38,994 nucleotides of DNA, from assembly GCF_006386545.1 (NCBI RefSeq), contig NZ_SWAR01000050.1, forward strand, positions 1-38,994. The letters run 5' to 3'. Positions within the stretch are counted from its first letter, which is position 1. Each line of letters begins with the position of its first letter. The notes below the pieces were generated by a model, which ran no database searches, was not told the DNA's origin, and saw only the letters and a list, made by a program, of their open reading frames with translations. This document shows, piece after piece, positions 7,433 to 17,730 of this stretch. The translations under genes were made by a program, and so were the position numbers. The stretch comes from Methylibium rhizosphaerae. Its GTDB lineage: Bacteria; Pseudomonadota; Gammaproteobacteria; Burkholderiales; Burkholderiaceae_C.

Positions 7433-7453
7433 CTGTCATGGGGGTCATGACAG
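7433..7453. promoter_or_regulatory. Inverted repeat between galU and the dehydrogenase-like gene
   Basis: CTGTCATG and CATGACAG form a perfect eight-base inverted repeat with a five-base spacer in the short divergent intergenic region. The geometry suits a dimeric regulator. The protein that would bind is unknown. Confidence 0.45.
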
Positions 7454-7481
7454 CTCGCTTCACCCCGATGGGAGTGGGCAA

Positions 7482-8525
7482 ATGGTGTTCCTGCCCCTCC
7501 CAGCCGCGAACGGCCACACCGCCACGATGGACCTGCTGATCGTCGAACCGCTCGAGGCCGAAGTGCTGCAGTGGCTGCAGTCGCGGCACCAGGTGGACTA
7601 CAAACCGGTGCTGGCCCGCGATCCGCGGGCGTTCCGCCAGGCGCTTTTCAACGTGCGCGCGGCCATCCTGCCGCCGCAGGTGGCGGTGGATGCCCAGACG
7701 TTGCAGTTCGCCCCCATGTTGCGGGCCGTCGGCCGGGTGAGCGCCGGGGCGGAAAACATCGACCTCGAGGTCTGCGCCAAGGCGCAGGTGGAGGTGGTGC
7801 GCAGCCAGACCGCCACCGCTCAGGCCGAAGCCGAGTTCCTCATTGGTGCATTGCTGGCCCTGTTGCGCCCCAGCCCGACGCCTCAGGGCCTTCTGGCGGG
7901 TCGCGAGCTCGGCGCAGTGACGGTGGGCTTGATCGGCATGTCGCCGCCGGCCCGGGCGATGAGCGCCTTGCTGGGCACTTTCGGGACACGGCTGGTCGGC
8001 TACGACCCCGTGCTGCACGCCTCAGACAGCCAGTGGCAGCGGTGGAGGGTGCAGCCGCTGGCGCTGCGCGAGCTGCTGGAGACGGCCGATGCAGTGTGCG
8101 TGCAGCTCGCCTACTACAGCCGCTACCGGGCGCTGCTCGGTGAACGTTACCTGGCTTACTGCAAACCCGGCCAGGTGCTCGTGAGCATCGCGCACGCCGC
8201 CCTGTTCGACGAAGCCGCGCTGGCGGCGGCCTTGAAGAGCGGGCGGCTGGCGGCCGCCTGGCTCGACAGCCTGGAGCCCGGGGCCCAGGATCCCGGTCGT
8301 CCGCTGCACGACATCCCCAGCCTGCTGGTCACGCCGCGCCTGGCCGCCTACACCATGGAGGCCCGCATCCGCAGCGCATGGGCGGTGGCGCGGCGCATCG
8401 ACGAGATCCTGACGCTCACGCCGGCGACGGTGCGGGAATTTCGCGCCAGCCGCCCCGGCGCCCTGGGGCCTGCGGTCAGCCCAGACGACGCAGCTGGTCT
8501 TGAACTTTCGCGAGCGTCGCGGTGA
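7482..8525 (+). CDS. D-2-hydroxyacid dehydrogenase-like protein, catalytic residues lost
   Basis: The 347-aa protein has the overall plan of NAD-dependent D-2-hydroxyacid dehydrogenases: '[19 protein letters not shown]', a Rossmann segment and a C-terminal '[20 protein letters not shown]'. Key residues are changed. The glycine motif reads GLIGMSPPA instead of GxGxxG. The catalytic Arg position (ARGG) reads AHAA (His238). The catalytic His (TPH) reads TPR (Arg286). The Glu is kept (Glu265). It is therefore probably not an active dehydrogenase of the usual type. The ATG used has a GGGAG site; a second ATG at residue 16 is possible. Its 3' end overlaps valS by 50 bases on the opposite strand. 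Confidence 0.8.
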   Translation: MVFLPLPAANGHTATMDLLIVEPLEAEVLQWLQSRHQVDYKPVLARDPRAFRQALFNVRAAILPPQVAVDAQTLQFAPMLRAVGRVSAGAENIDLEVCAKAQVEVVRSQTATAQAEAEFLIGALLALLRPSPTPQGLLAGRELGAVTVGLIGMSPPARAMSALLGTFGTRLVGYDPVLHASDSQWQRWRVQPLALRELLETADAVCVQLAYYSRYRALLGERYLAYCKPGQVLVSIAHAALFDEAALAAALKSGRLAAAWLDSLEPGAQDPGRPLHDIPSLLVTPRLAAYTMEARIRSAWAVARRIDEILTLTPATVREFRASRPGALGPAVSPDDAAGLELSRASR

Positions 8526-11388
8526 AGTCCGCCAGGCGCTGACGCTCCTGTTCCACCACCGCCGCCGGTGCACGGGCCACGAAGCTCTCGTTGCCCAGCT
8601 TGCCGTTGGCCTTGGTGATCTCGCCCTGCAGGCGCTGCTCTTCCTTGGCGAGGCGCTCGCGCTCGGCGGCCACGTCGATCTCCACGTGCAGCGCCAGGCG
8701 CGAGCTGCCCGAAACGGCCACCGGCGCCATCCTGGTGGCTTCGGCAAAGGCGGCTTCGTCGGTGAAGACCTTCACCTCTGCGAGCTTGGCCAGCGCCTTG
8801 AGCACCGGGGCCACCTGTTCCATGAAGGCTGCGTCGCCGATCGCATACAGCGGCACACGTTCGGCAGGCGAAAGGCCCATTTCGCCGCGCAGGTTGCGCA
8901 CCGCGCCCACCAGTGCCTTCAGCTCGGCCACGTGGGCGTCGGCCTTGTCGTCGACACGGTCGAGCTGCGCTTGCGGGTAGGCCGCGGTGACGATGGAGTC
9001 CTGAGTGCCCGCTTGCTTGCGGCCCGCCACCGGCGCCACCGCTTCCCAGAGTTCGGCAGTGATGAACGGGGCGATCGGGTGCAGCAGCCGCAGCACCGTT
9101 TCCAGCGTGCGGATCAGCGTGCGGCGCGTGGCGCGCTTTTGCGCTTCGTCGCCGTTGGCAATCTGCACCTTCGCGATCTCGAGGTACCAGTCGCAGTATT
9201 CGTCCCACACGAACGAATAGATCGCGTTGGCCACGAGGTCGAGGCGGTAGTCGGCAAAGCCCTGCTCCACTGCAGCGGTCACGCGTTGCAGTTCGCTGGT
9301 GATCCAGCGGTCGGCTGACGAGAAGCTCATGTAGCCGTGGAAGGCACCGCCGGGCGCGCATTCCGCCTTGGTGTGCTCCTTGAGGCCGCAGTCCTGGCCC
9401 TCGGTGTTCATCAGGACGAAGCGCGTGGCGTTCCAGAGCTTGTTGCAGAAGTTGCGGTAGCCCTCGCAGCGCTTGCTGTCGAAGTTGATGCTGCGGCCCA
9501 GGCTGGCCAGCGCGGCGAAGGTGAAGCGCAGCGCGTCGGCGCCATAGCCGGGAATGCCGTCGGCGAATTCCTTCTTCGTGGCTTCGCGCACCTTGGGCGC
9601 CGTCTCGGGCCGGCGCAGGCCCGTGGTTCGCTTGGCCAGCAGCGGCTCCAGCGCAATGCCGTCGATCAGGTCCACCGGGTCGAGCACGTTGCCTTCGGAC
9701 TTGCTCATCTTCTGGCCGTGTGCGTCGCGCACCAGGCCATGGATGTAGACATGGCGGAAGGGCACCTGCCCGGTGAAGTGCACCGTCATCATGATCATCC
9801 GGGCCACCCAGAAGAAGATGATGTCGTAGCCGGTGACCAGCACCGTGGACGGCAGGAAGAGGTCGAACTCCTTGGTCTTCTCGGGCCAGCCCAGCGTGGA
9901 GAAGGGCACGAGCGCCGACGAATACCAGGTGTCCAGGACGTCCTCGTCGCGGGTGAGCTGCGGGCCGGCGGCGCGGCGGTTGGCCAGCAGGCGCAGCTGG
10001 GTGTCGTCGTTGGCGGCCTGCGCGGCGGCCACGCGGTTGTCGAGCTCGCGCTGCCATTTGGCGGCAGCCTCTTCCTCGTCGCGTGCGACGTAGATCGTGC
10101 CTTCCTCGTCGTACCAGGCGGGGATCTGGTGGCCCCACCACAGCTGGCGCGAAATGCACCAGTCCTGGATGTTCTTCATCCACTGGTTGTAGGTGTTGAC
10201 CCACTGCTCGGGCACGAACTTCACCGAGCCGTCCTCGACCACCTCGATGGCCTTCTGGGCGATGGTCTTGCCGTCCGGCCCCGGCCGGCTCATCGCCACG
10301 AACCACTGGTCGGTGAGCATGGGCTCGATCACCTGGCCGGTGCGCTCGCAGCGCGGCACCATGAGCTTGTGCTTCTTCACCTCGACGAGGAAGCCTTGCT
10401 CCTGCAGGTCCGCCACGACCGACTTGCGGGCATCGAAGCGGTCGAGGCCGCGGTAGCGCTCGGGGGCGTTGTCGTTGATCTTCGCCTCGAGGGTGAGCAC
10501 GCTGATCATCGGCAGGCCGTGGCGCTGACCAACCGCATAGTCGTTGGTGTCGTGCGCGGGTGTCACCTTCACCACGCCGGTGCCGAACGCGCGGTCGACA
10601 TACTCGTCGGCGATCACCGGGATGCTGCGGTCGCACAGCGGCAGCTTCACCTGCCGGCCGATGAGTGCCTGGTAGCGCTCGTCCTCCGGGTGGACCATCA
10701 CCGCCACGTCGCCCAGCATGGTTTCGGGGCGGGTGGTCGCCACCACCACTTCGCCGGCGCCATCAGCCAGCGGGTAGCGGATGTGCCACAGGTGGCCTTC
10801 TTCCTCCTCGCTCGTCACCTCGAGGTCGGAAACGGCGGACTTCAGCACCGGGTCCCAGTTCACCAGCCGCTTGCCGCGGTAGATGAGGCCCTGCTCGTAC
10901 AGCTGCACGAAGGTTTCGGTCACCACCTTCGACAGCTTGGCGTCCATCGTGAAGTACTCATGGCGCCAGCTCACCGAGTCGCCCATGCGGCGCATCTGCT
11001 GGGTGATGGTGGAGCCGCTCTGTTCCTTCCATTCCCACACGCGGGCGACGAAGTTCTTGCGACCGAGGTCGTGGCGGCTCTGCCCCTTTTCCTGCAGCTG
11101 CCGCTCCACCACGATCTGGGTGGCAATGCCGGCATGGTCGGTGCCCGGCACCCACAGGGTGTTGAAGCCGCGCATGCGGTGGTAGCGGGTCAACGAGTCC
11201 ATGATGGTCTGGTTGAACGCATGGCCCATGTGCAGCGTGCCGGTCACGTTGGGCGGCGGCAGCTGGATGCAGAACGACGGCCGGGACGCGTCGACCGTGG
11301 GCTCGTAGACACCGCTTTGCTCCCACTGCGGGCCCCACTTCGCTTCGATGGGGGCGGGCTCGAATGACTTGGCGAGTTCGGTGCTCAT
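8476..11388 (-). CDS. valS: Valyl-tRNA synthetase
   Basis: ValRS charges tRNA-Val in the cytoplasm and edits mischarged threonine. The 970-aa length is normal. The class I motifs are present: HMGH at residues 53-56 in '[14 protein letters not shown]' and KMSKS at 560-564 in '[14 protein letters not shown]'. The editing domain lies between them. The C-terminus is a coiled-coil arm rich in Glu, Lys and Arg (around '[17 protein letters not shown]') that binds tRNA. It is divergent from greB, and its end overlaps the dehydrogenase-like gene tail to tail. Confidence 0.98.
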   Translation of the reverse strand: MSTELAKSFEPAPIEAKWGPQWEQSGVYEPTVDASRPSFCIQLPPPNVTGTLHMGHAFNQTIMDSLTRYHRMRGFNTLWVPGTDHAGIATQIVVERQLQEKGQSRHDLGRKNFVARVWEWKEQSGSTITQQMRRMGDSVSWRHEYFTMDAKLSKVVTETFVQLYEQGLIYRGKRLVNWDPVLKSAVSDLEVTSEEEEGHLWHIRYPLADGAGEVVVATTRPETMLGDVAVMVHPEDERYQALIGRQVKLPLCDRSIPVIADEYVDRAFGTGVVKVTPAHDTNDYAVGQRHGLPMISVLTLEAKINDNAPERYRGLDRFDARKSVVADLQEQGFLVEVKKHKLMVPRCERTGQVIEPMLTDQWFVAMSRPGPDGKTIAQKAIEVVEDGSVKFVPEQWVNTYNQWMKNIQDWCISRQLWWGHQIPAWYDEEGTIYVARDEEEAAAKWQRELDNRVAAAQAANDDTQLRLLANRRAAGPQLTRDEDVLDTWYSSALVPFSTLGWPEKTKEFDLFLPSTVLVTGYDIIFFWVARMIMMTVHFTGQVPFRHVYIHGLVRDAHGQKMSKSEGNVLDPVDLIDGIALEPLLAKRTTGLRRPETAPKVREATKKEFADGIPGYGADALRFTFAALASLGRSINFDSKRCEGYRNFCNKLWNATRFVLMNTEGQDCGLKEHTKAECAPGGAFHGYMSFSSADRWITSELQRVTAAVEQGFADYRLDLVANAIYSFVWDEYCDWYLEIAKVQIANGDEAQKRATRRTLIRTLETVLRLLHPIAPFITAELWEAVAPVAGRKQAGTQDSIVTAAYPQAQLDRVDDKADAHVAELKALVGAVRNLRGEMGLSPAERVPLYAIGDAAFMEQVAPVLKALAKLAEVKVFTDEAAFAEATRMAPVAVSGSSRLALHVEIDVAAERERLAKEEQRLQGEITKANGKLGNESFVARAPAAVVEQERQRLADFTATLAKVQDQLRRLG

Positions 11389-11468
11389 GGGGGCAGCGGG
11401 GAAGGGCGTTCGAAAGGAGGAGGGATTTTAGGTCGTGATAGGGTCTCCACCCCACAGACGCAGGCGCG

Positions 11469-12035
11469 ATGAACAAGGCTTTCACCAAGGAACCGGAAGG
11501 CGGCGACGACGAGGACGACGACCTCTCGCTGCCGGCGCTGCCCTCGGGCAGCAAGAACTACATGACCCCGCAGGGCTACCAGCGCCTGCGCGCCGAGCTG
11601 CTGCAGCTCATCGACGAGGAACGGCCCCGGATCGTCGAGGTGGTGTCATGGGCGGCCAAGAACGGCGACCGCTCCGAGAACGGCGACTACCTCTACGGCA
11701 AGAAGCGCCTGCGCGAGATCGACCGGCGCATCCGCTTCCTCACCAAGCGGCTCGACATCGCCGAGGTGGCCGACCCGTCGGCCCACCACGGCAGCGACCA
11801 GATCTTCTTCGGCGCCACGGTGACGTACGCCAATGCAGACGGTGAGGAGCGCACCATCACCATCAAGGGCATCGACGAGGCCGACAACCTGCAAGGCGAG
11901 GTGAGCTGGGTGTCGCCGGTGGCACGTGCGCTGCTGAAGGCTCGGGAGGGCGACGAAGTGCAGCTCATGACCCCCGGCGGCCTGCAGACGCTGGAAGTGC
12001 TGGAGGTGCGCTACCCGGCGCCGGCCAAGGGGTGA
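11469..12035 (+). CDS. greB: Transcription elongation factor GreB
   Basis: GreB enters the RNA polymerase secondary channel and stimulates cleavage of backtracked RNA. The 188-aa protein has an N-terminal coiled coil with the acidic tip 'AAKNGDRSENGDYLYGKKRL' (about residues 62-81) and a C-terminal FKBP-like domain ending 'TPGGLQTLEVLEVRY'. The 'YLYGKKRLREIDRRIRFL' run is typical of GreB rather than GreA. An acidic extension of about 28 residues precedes the coiled coil. It is divergent from valS and converges on spoT with a gap of only seven bases. Confidence 0.95.
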   Translation: MNKAFTKEPEGGDDEDDDLSLPALPSGSKNYMTPQGYQRLRAELLQLIDEERPRIVEVVSWAAKNGDRSENGDYLYGKKRLREIDRRIRFLTKRLDIAEVADPSAHHGSDQIFFGATVTYANADGEERTITIKGIDEADNLQGEVSWVSPVARALLKAREGDEVQLMTPGGLQTLEVLEVRYPAPAKG

Positions 12036-12042
12036 CGGCGGG

Positions 12043-14343
12043 TCAGGGCTTCACGCGGGAGGCGCGCAGCACCGCCTGCGAACGCTTGAGCGTGCGCAGC
12101 ACGTCGGCTAGGTGCAGCCGGTCGCGCACCGACAGCAGCAGGCGCAGCTCGGCAATGGCGCCGGCCTTTTCGTCGCCCATGTCGATGTGGGTGATGTCGG
12201 CCTCGGCCTGGCTCACCGCCTGAGCCACCTGGGCCAGCACGCCCTTGCCGTTTTTCACCAGCACCATCACAGCGGTCTCGAAGGGCCGGTGCAGCTCCTC
12301 GGCCCATTCGACGGTGATCCATCGCTCGCTGTCGCGCTCGAACAGCCGCTTGCCGACGCCGCATTCGCCGGTGTGCACCACGAGGCCTTCGCCGCGGCCC
12401 AGGTAGCCCACGATGCCGTCGCCCGGGATGGGGCGGCAGCAGGTGGCCAGCTGCACGGTGGCGCCTTCGCTGCCGTCGATGGTGACCACGCCCTGCGCGG
12501 GCGCGTTGTCGTCGTGGGCATAGCGGCCCATCGTCAGCGTGAGCGCGTCCGGCCGGGCGCCGGTGTCGGTCATCATCTGGGCCAGCCGCTTGGCCACGAT
12601 GGTGGCGATCTTCTTGCCCAGGCCGATGTCGATCATCAGCTCCCGGCGGGTCCGGTTGCCGCTCCAGCGGATGAGCGTCTGCCACAGCGCCGCGTCTTCT
12701 GGCGAGCCCCCGTCCTGACCGAGCTCGTCGCCGGTGGGCAGGGTGAGTCCTTCGGCACGCAGCGCCTGGGCCAGCAGCTTTTCGCCGAGTTCGAGCGACT
12801 CCTCGGCTTCCATGTTCTTGAGATAGTGGCGGATCTTCGAGCGTGCGCGGCCGGTGCGCACGAAGTTGAGCCAGGCCGGATTGGGACGCGAACTCGGCGC
12901 GGTGATCACCTCGATCACGTCGCCCGAGCGCAGCTCGGTGCGCAGCGCCACCGGCTCACCGTTGACCTTGGCCGCCACGCAGTGATCGCCCACGTCGGAG
13001 TGGATGGCGTAGGCGAAGTCCACCGGCGTGGCGCCGCGCGGCAGCGCGAGGATCTTGCTCTTGGGCGTGAAGACGTAGACCGCGTCGGGGAACAGGTCGA
13101 TCTTCACGTGCTCCAGGAACTCGGCCGCGTCGCGGGTTTCGTCCTGGATGTCGAGCAGCGACTGCAGCCACATCGTGCCCAGGCGCTGGGCTTCGTGGGC
13201 GCTGGCGTGTGACAGGCCGGATTCGCTGGCCTTGTAGAGCCAGTGGGCCGCGATGCCTTTTTCGGCCACCGCGTGCATCAGCTCGGTCCGGATCTGGAAT
13301 TCCACCGCGGTGCCCAGCGGGCTGACCAGCGTGGTGTGCAGCGACTGGTAGCCGTTGGCCTTGGGAATGGCGATGTAGTCCTTGAACCGGCCCGGCACGG
13401 GCTTGTAGAGCTGGTGCAGGACGCCGAGGGCGAGATAGCACTCCGGCAGGCTGGAAACCACGACGCGGAAGCCGAAGATGTCGCTCACCTGGGCAAAGGT
13501 GAGGTGCTTCTCGCGCATCTTGTGGTAGATCGAATACAGCGTCTTCTCGCGGCCGTAGACCTCCACCACGAGGCGAGCCTCCTTGAAGGCTCTTTCGACG
13601 TCGTGCTGGATGCGGTCCACCAGGTCGCGCCGGTTGCCACGGGCGGCCCGGATCGCCTTGGCCAGAGCGCGATGGCGCCAGGGCTTGAGGTACTGGAACG
13701 ACAGCTCCTGCAGCTCACGGTAGGTCTGGTTCAGGCCCAGGCGATGCGCAATGGGGGCGTAGATCTCCAGCGTCTCGCGGGCGATTCGGGTGCGCTTGTT
13801 CGCCGCCATGGCGCCCATGGTGCGCATGTTGTGCAGGCGGTCGGCCAGCTTGATCAGGATGACGCGCACGTCGCGCGCCATCGCCAGCAGCATCTTGCGG
13901 AACGACTCTGCCTGCGACTCCTCTCGGGTCGAGAACTGCAGCTTGTCCAGTTTCGTGAGGCCGTCGACCAGGTCGGCTGTCGGCGCGCCGAAGCGCTCGA
14001 TCAGCTCGGTCTTGGTGATGCCGCAGTCCTCCATCGCGTCGTGCATCAGCGCGGCCATGATGGCTTGCACGTCCAGCTTCCAGTCGGCGCACAGTCCGGC
14101 CACCGCGATGGGGTGGGTGATGTAGGGCTCGCCGCTGGCGCGGAACTGGCCCAGGTGGGCTTCGTCGGCGAACTTGTAGGCCTCGCGGACCCGCTTGATT
14201 TCGGCGTCCTCGAGGTAGTCGAGCTTGTGGGTCAGCGCGGCGAACGAGGCTGCTGCGGCGTCTTCAGCCTGCATGTGCGCCACCGCCGGCGTGGCGGCGG
14301 GCTTCTTGCGGGCAACGGCGGTGTCGGCGCGCGGCGGGGTCAT
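12043..14343 (-). CDS. spoT: Bifunctional (p)ppGpp synthetase/hydrolase
   Basis: This 766-aa Rel/Spo homologue makes and degrades the alarmone (p)ppGpp. The HD hydrolase domain is intact (His101-Asp102 in 'AALMHDAMEDCG', then 'IKLADRLHNMRTM'). The synthetase domain carries 'RFKDYIAIPKANGYQSLHT', the RxKD form found in bifunctional enzymes rather than the ExDD of RelA. A TGS domain and a C-terminal ACT domain follow ('AVMVLVKNGKGVLAQVAQAV'). It lies downstream of rpoZ and gmk on the same strand, but a hairpin separates it from rpoZ. Confidence 0.96.
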   Translation of the reverse strand: MTPPRADTAVARKKPAATPAVAHMQAEDAAAASFAALTHKLDYLEDAEIKRVREAYKFADEAHLGQFRASGEPYITHPIAVAGLCADWKLDVQAIMAALMHDAMEDCGITKTELIERFGAPTADLVDGLTKLDKLQFSTREESQAESFRKMLLAMARDVRVILIKLADRLHNMRTMGAMAANKRTRIARETLEIYAPIAHRLGLNQTYRELQELSFQYLKPWRHRALAKAIRAARGNRRDLVDRIQHDVERAFKEARLVVEVYGREKTLYSIYHKMREKHLTFAQVSDIFGFRVVVSSLPECYLALGVLHQLYKPVPGRFKDYIAIPKANGYQSLHTTLVSPLGTAVEFQIRTELMHAVAEKGIAAHWLYKASESGLSHASAHEAQRLGTMWLQSLLDIQDETRDAAEFLEHVKIDLFPDAVYVFTPKSKILALPRGATPVDFAYAIHSDVGDHCVAAKVNGEPVALRTELRSGDVIEVITAPSSRPNPAWLNFVRTGRARSKIRHYLKNMEAEESLELGEKLLAQALRAEGLTLPTGDELGQDGGSPEDAALWQTLIRWSGNRTRRELMIDIGLGKKIATIVAKRLAQMMTDTGARPDALTLTMGRYAHDDNAPAQGVVTIDGSEGATVQLATCCRPIPGDGIVGYLGRGEGLVVHTGECGVGKRLFERDSERWITVEWAEELHRPFETAVMVLVKNGKGVLAQVAQAVSQAEADITHIDMGDEKAGAIAELRLLLSVRDRLHLADVLRTLKRSQAVLRASRVKP

Positions 14344-14417
14344 CCGGCCACTTTATAGCGGATCGCCGCAGTGCGTCATTGAGGCGTCACATGACGGCGT
14401 TTGCCCCGGCACCATGA

Positions 14418-14445
14418 GAAACGGCCCGCTTTGGCGGGCCGTTTC
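14418..14445 (-). terminator. Terminator or attenuator between rpoZ and spoT
   Basis: GAAACGGCCCGC and GCGGGCCGTTTC form a perfect 12-pair stem with a four-base loop. The only T-rich part is within the stem. It probably ends or attenuates the gmk-rpoZ transcript before spoT. Confidence 0.7.
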
Positions 14446-14471
14446 GTGATCCTGAAGGACGCTGGGCCGGC

Positions 14472-14675
14472 TCAGATCGGCACCTTGCGCAGCATCTCGA
14501 CGCCGACATGGCCCTCGGCGATCTCGCGCAGGGCGGTCACGCCGGGCTTGTTCTTGGTTTCGACCTTCGGCGCATGGCCCTGGCTCAGCATGCGAGCGCG
14601 GTAGGTGGCCGCCAGCACCAGCTGGAAGCGGTTGGGGATCCTTTGCAGGCAGTCTTCGACGGTGATGCGGGCCAT
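14472..14675 (-). CDS. rpoZ: RNA polymerase omega subunit
   Basis: Omega helps assemble RNA polymerase by binding the beta' subunit and forms one of the ppGpp sites. The 67-aa protein begins '[20 protein letters not shown]', with the conserved 'AATYRARML' and '[16 protein letters not shown]'. It follows gmk by 23 bases and precedes spoT, the common gmk-rpoZ-spoT order of proteobacteria. Confidence 0.97.
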   Translation of the reverse strand: MARITVEDCLQRIPNRFQLVLAATYRARMLSQGHAPKVETKNKPGVTALREIAEGHVGVEMLRKVPI

Positions 14676-14698
14676 GGGCTGGGCTCCAGAAGGGCAGA

Positions 14699-15319
14699 TC
14701 AGGTGAGATCGAGGGCGCCAAACACGCTAGGCTTGCTGCGGCGCTGAGCCGCGTATTTTAGCCTCTGCGCGTGGACGATGGCTTTCAGGTCGAAAAGCGC
14801 GGTCTCGAACAGCGCGTTGACCACGATGTAGTCGAAGTGGCGCGCCTGGGCGACCTCCTCGCGAGCATTGACCATGCGCTGCTCGATCACATCGGGTTGG
14901 TCCTCGCCGCGCCGGCGCAGGCGCTGGCGCAGCTCCTCATAGCTGGGGGGCAGGATGAAGATCAGCACTGCGTTCGGGAACAGCTTCTTGATCTGCAGCG
15001 CACCCTGCCAGTCGATCTCGAGCACGACGTCTTCGCCGGCCGCCATGCGCTCCTCGATGGCCTTGCGCGAGGTGCCGTACAGGTTGCCGTGCACCTCGGC
15101 CCACTCGAAAAACGCGCCGGTGGAGACCATCTGCCGGAACTCGGGCTCGCCGATGAACCAGTATTCGCGGCCGTGCTGCTCCTGGCCACGCGGCGCGCGG
15201 GTGGTATGCGAAATGGACACCATGAGCTTGGCGTCGAGTTCCAGCAGCGCCTTCACGAGGCTCGACTTGCCCGCCCCGCTGGGGGCGGCGACCACGAAGA
15301 GATTGCCCGGGTATTCCAT
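14699..15319 (-). CDS. gmk: Guanylate kinase
   Basis: Gmk phosphorylates GMP to GDP with ATP. The 206-aa protein has the P-loop 'APSGAGKSS' (residues 12-20), the GMP-binding '[19 protein letters not shown]' and '[14 protein letters not shown]'. It sits 40 bases downstream of maeB and just upstream of rpoZ on the same strand, so maeB may share its transcript. Confidence 0.97.
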   Translation of the reverse strand: MEYPGNLFVVAAPSGAGKSSLVKALLELDAKLMVSISHTTRAPRGQEQHGREYWFIGEPEFRQMVSTGAFFEWAEVHGNLYGTSRKAIEERMAAGEDVVLEIDWQGALQIKKLFPNAVLIFILPPSYEELRQRLRRRGEDQPDVIEQRMVNAREEVAQARHFDYIVVNALFETALFDLKAIVHAQRLKYAAQRRSKPSVFGALDLT

Positions 15320-15359
15320 CGCCAGCGATCCTACTATGCAGGGCTCGCCGGCAGCCCCG

Positions 15360-17621
15360 TCAATTCGTGGCGCCTGCCACGGCCAGCGCGGTCATGTTGA
15401 CGATGCGGCGCACGGTGGACGCCGGCGTCAGGATGTGCACCGGGCTGGCCGCGCCCAGCAGGATGCCGCCTACCGTGATGCCGCCGCCGGCCGTCACTCG
15501 CAGGAGGTTGTAGGAGATGTTGGCCGCGTCGATGTTCGGCATGACCAGCACGTTGGCCTCGCTGGTGAGCCCCGACTCCGGAAACTCGCGGTCGAGGATG
15601 GGCTTGGACAGCGCCGCGTCCCCCTGCATCTCGCCTTCCACCGACAGCGTGGGGTCGAGCCGGCGCACGATGGCCAGCGCCTGGCGCATCTTCAGCGCAC
15701 CGGGCGCGTCGGAGCTGCCGAAATTGGAGTGCGACAGCAGCGCCACGCTGGGGGTGATGCCGAAGCGACGCACCTCGGCGGCCGCCAGCAGCGCGATGTC
15801 GGCCACCTGCTCGGCGGATGGGTCGCGGTTCACGTGGGTGTCGCAGATGAACAGCTGCCGGCCGGGCAGGATCAGCATCTGCATCGCCGCCAGCGTGTTG
15901 GTGCCCGGGCGCAGGCCGATCACGTCGCGCACGTAGGCCAGGTGGTCGAGGTAGCGGCCGAAGGTGCCGCACAGCATGGCTTGCGCCTCGCCGCGATGCA
16001 CCATCATCGCGGCGAACAGCGTCGCGCGGCTGCGCATCTCGGTGCGGGCGAACGCCTGCGAGACGCCGTCACGGCGCTTCATCTGGTAGTAGGCCTCGGC
16101 TGGGTCGTGGTAGACGTTCGGGTCGGCCAGGTCGATGCATTCGCAGTTCGTGCCGGGCTTCAGACGCAGTCCGAACTGCTCGATGCGTTCGGCGATCACC
16201 TCCGGCCGGCCCACCAGCAGAGGCCGGGCGATGCCTTCGTCCACCACCACCTGCGCGGCCCGCAGCACGCGCTCGTCCTCGCCTTCGGCATAGGCCACCG
16301 TCTTGGGCGAGCGCTTGGCCGCCGCGAACAGCGGCTGCATGCTGCTGCCCGACTGGTAGACGAACTGGCTCAGCTTCTCGCGGTAGGCGGCCAGGTCGTC
16401 GATCGGGCGGGTGGCCACGCCGCTGTCCATTGCGGCCTTGGCCACGGCCGGCGCCACCACCTCGATGAGGCGCGGATCGAAAGGCTTGGGGATCAGGTAG
16501 TGAGCCCCGAAGCGCAGCCCGGCCGCGCCGTAGGCCTGTGCCACCACCTCGGGAATCTCGGCATGGGCCAGTTCGGCGATGGCCCGCACGGCCGCGAGTT
16601 TCATCGCCTCGTTGATGGTGGTTGCTCCCACGTCGAGCGCACCCCGGAAGATGAACGGGAAGCACAGCACGTTGTTCACCTGGTTCGGGTAGTCCGAACG
16701 GCCGGTGCCGATGATGGCGTCCGGCCGCACGGCGAGCGCTTCCTCCGGCATGACTTCCGGCGTCGGATTGGCCATCGCCAGGATGATCGGGTCGCGCGCC
16801 ATGGTCTTCACCATCTCGGGCTTGAGCACCCCCGCGGCCGACAGGCCCAGGAACACATCTGCTCCCGGCATCGCATCGCCCAGCGTGCGTGCGTCGGTCT
16901 CTCGAGCGAAGCGGGCCTTGCTGGCGTCGACGTTTTCACGACCGACGTAGACGACGCCCTTGCCATCGCAGATGGTCACGTTCTCCCGCCTGAGGCCCAG
17001 GCTCACCGCGAGATCGAGGCAGGCGAGCGCGGCAGCGCCTGCTCCCGAGGCGACGAGCTTCACCTGGGCGATGTCCTTCTTCACGTGCTGCAGCGCATTG
17101 AGCAGCGCCGCGGCCGCCACGATCGCGGTGCCGTGCTGGTCGTCGTGGAAGACCGGGATCTTCATGCGCTCGCGCAGCTTCTGCTCGATGTAGAAGCATT
17201 CGGGCGCCTTGATGTCCTCAAGGTTGATGCCGCCGAAGGTGGGCTCCATGCGCGCGATGGTGTCGATCAGCGCATCGGGGTCGTTTTCAGCCAGCTCGAT
17301 GTCGAACACGTCGATGCCGGCGAACTTCTTGAACAGGCATCCCTTGCCTTCCATCACCGGCTTGCCGGCGAGGGGGCCGATGTTGCCCAGGCCCAGCACC
17401 GCGGTGCCGTTGGTGACCACCGCGACCAGGTTGCTGCGAGCCGTCAGGTTGCCCGCCTCGCGGGGGTCTTCGACGATGGCCAGGCACGCCTCCGCCACAC
17501 CCGGCGAGTAGGCAAGCGCCAGATCGCGCTGCGTGGCCATCGGCTTGGTGGGCATGACCGAGATCTTGCCTGCGGTGGGGTGCCGGTGGTATTCGAGCGC
17601 GCTTTCTTTGAGGTTGGCCAC
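15360..17621 (-). CDS. maeB: NADP-dependent malic enzyme with phosphotransacetylase-like domain
   Basis: MaeB decarboxylates malate to pyruvate and yields NADPH. The 753-aa protein has the malic-enzyme half (residues 1 to about 430), with '[16 protein letters not shown]', '[23 protein letters not shown]', '[13 protein letters not shown]' and '[17 protein letters not shown]'. The C-terminal half is a phosphate acetyltransferase-like domain ('[16 protein letters not shown]' and '[18 protein letters not shown]'), regarded as regulatory in this family. It lies between yicC and gmk, which are often neighbours in related genomes. Confidence 0.96.
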   Translation of the reverse strand: MANLKESALEYHRHPTAGKISVMPTKPMATQRDLALAYSPGVAEACLAIVEDPREAGNLTARSNLVAVVTNGTAVLGLGNIGPLAGKPVMEGKGCLFKKFAGIDVFDIELAENDPDALIDTIARMEPTFGGINLEDIKAPECFYIEQKLRERMKIPVFHDDQHGTAIVAAAALLNALQHVKKDIAQVKLVASGAGAAALACLDLAVSLGLRRENVTICDGKGVVYVGRENVDASKARFARETDARTLGDAMPGADVFLGLSAAGVLKPEMVKTMARDPIILAMANPTPEVMPEEALAVRPDAIIGTGRSDYPNQVNNVLCFPFIFRGALDVGATTINEAMKLAAVRAIAELAHAEIPEVVAQAYGAAGLRFGAHYLIPKPFDPRLIEVVAPAVAKAAMDSGVATRPIDDLAAYREKLSQFVYQSGSSMQPLFAAAKRSPKTVAYAEGEDERVLRAAQVVVDEGIARPLLVGRPEVIAERIEQFGLRLKPGTNCECIDLADPNVYHDPAEAYYQMKRRDGVSQAFARTEMRSRATLFAAMMVHRGEAQAMLCGTFGRYLDHLAYVRDVIGLRPGTNTLAAMQMLILPGRQLFICDTHVNRDPSAEQVADIALLAAAEVRRFGITPSVALLSHSNFGSSDAPGALKMRQALAIVRRLDPTLSVEGEMQGDAALSKPILDREFPESGLTSEANVLVMPNIDAANISYNLLRVTAGGGITVGGILLGAASPVHILTPASTVRRIVNMTALAVAGATN

Positions 17622-17670
17622 GGTTGTCTCCCGAGGGTCGCTGAGGGGAGGTCAACCATACGCCGCACTC

Positions 17671-17694
17671 TGCAAGCCGCCACTGCGGCTTGCA
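17671..17694 (-). terminator. Hairpin downstream of yicC
   Basis: TGCAAGCCGC and GCGGCTTGCA form a perfect ten-pair stem with loop CACT between yicC and maeB. There is no T tract, so termination is likely but not certain. Confidence 0.5.
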
Positions 17695-17730
17695 CGTATT
17701 CCGATGGGCGATTGCCGCCCACCCGCGCTG

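Noticed and set aside
8348..10636. A 762-codon minus-strand open frame and a 676-codon plus-strand frame within valS
   Set aside because: Both are shadows of valS in other frames, caused by high GC content.
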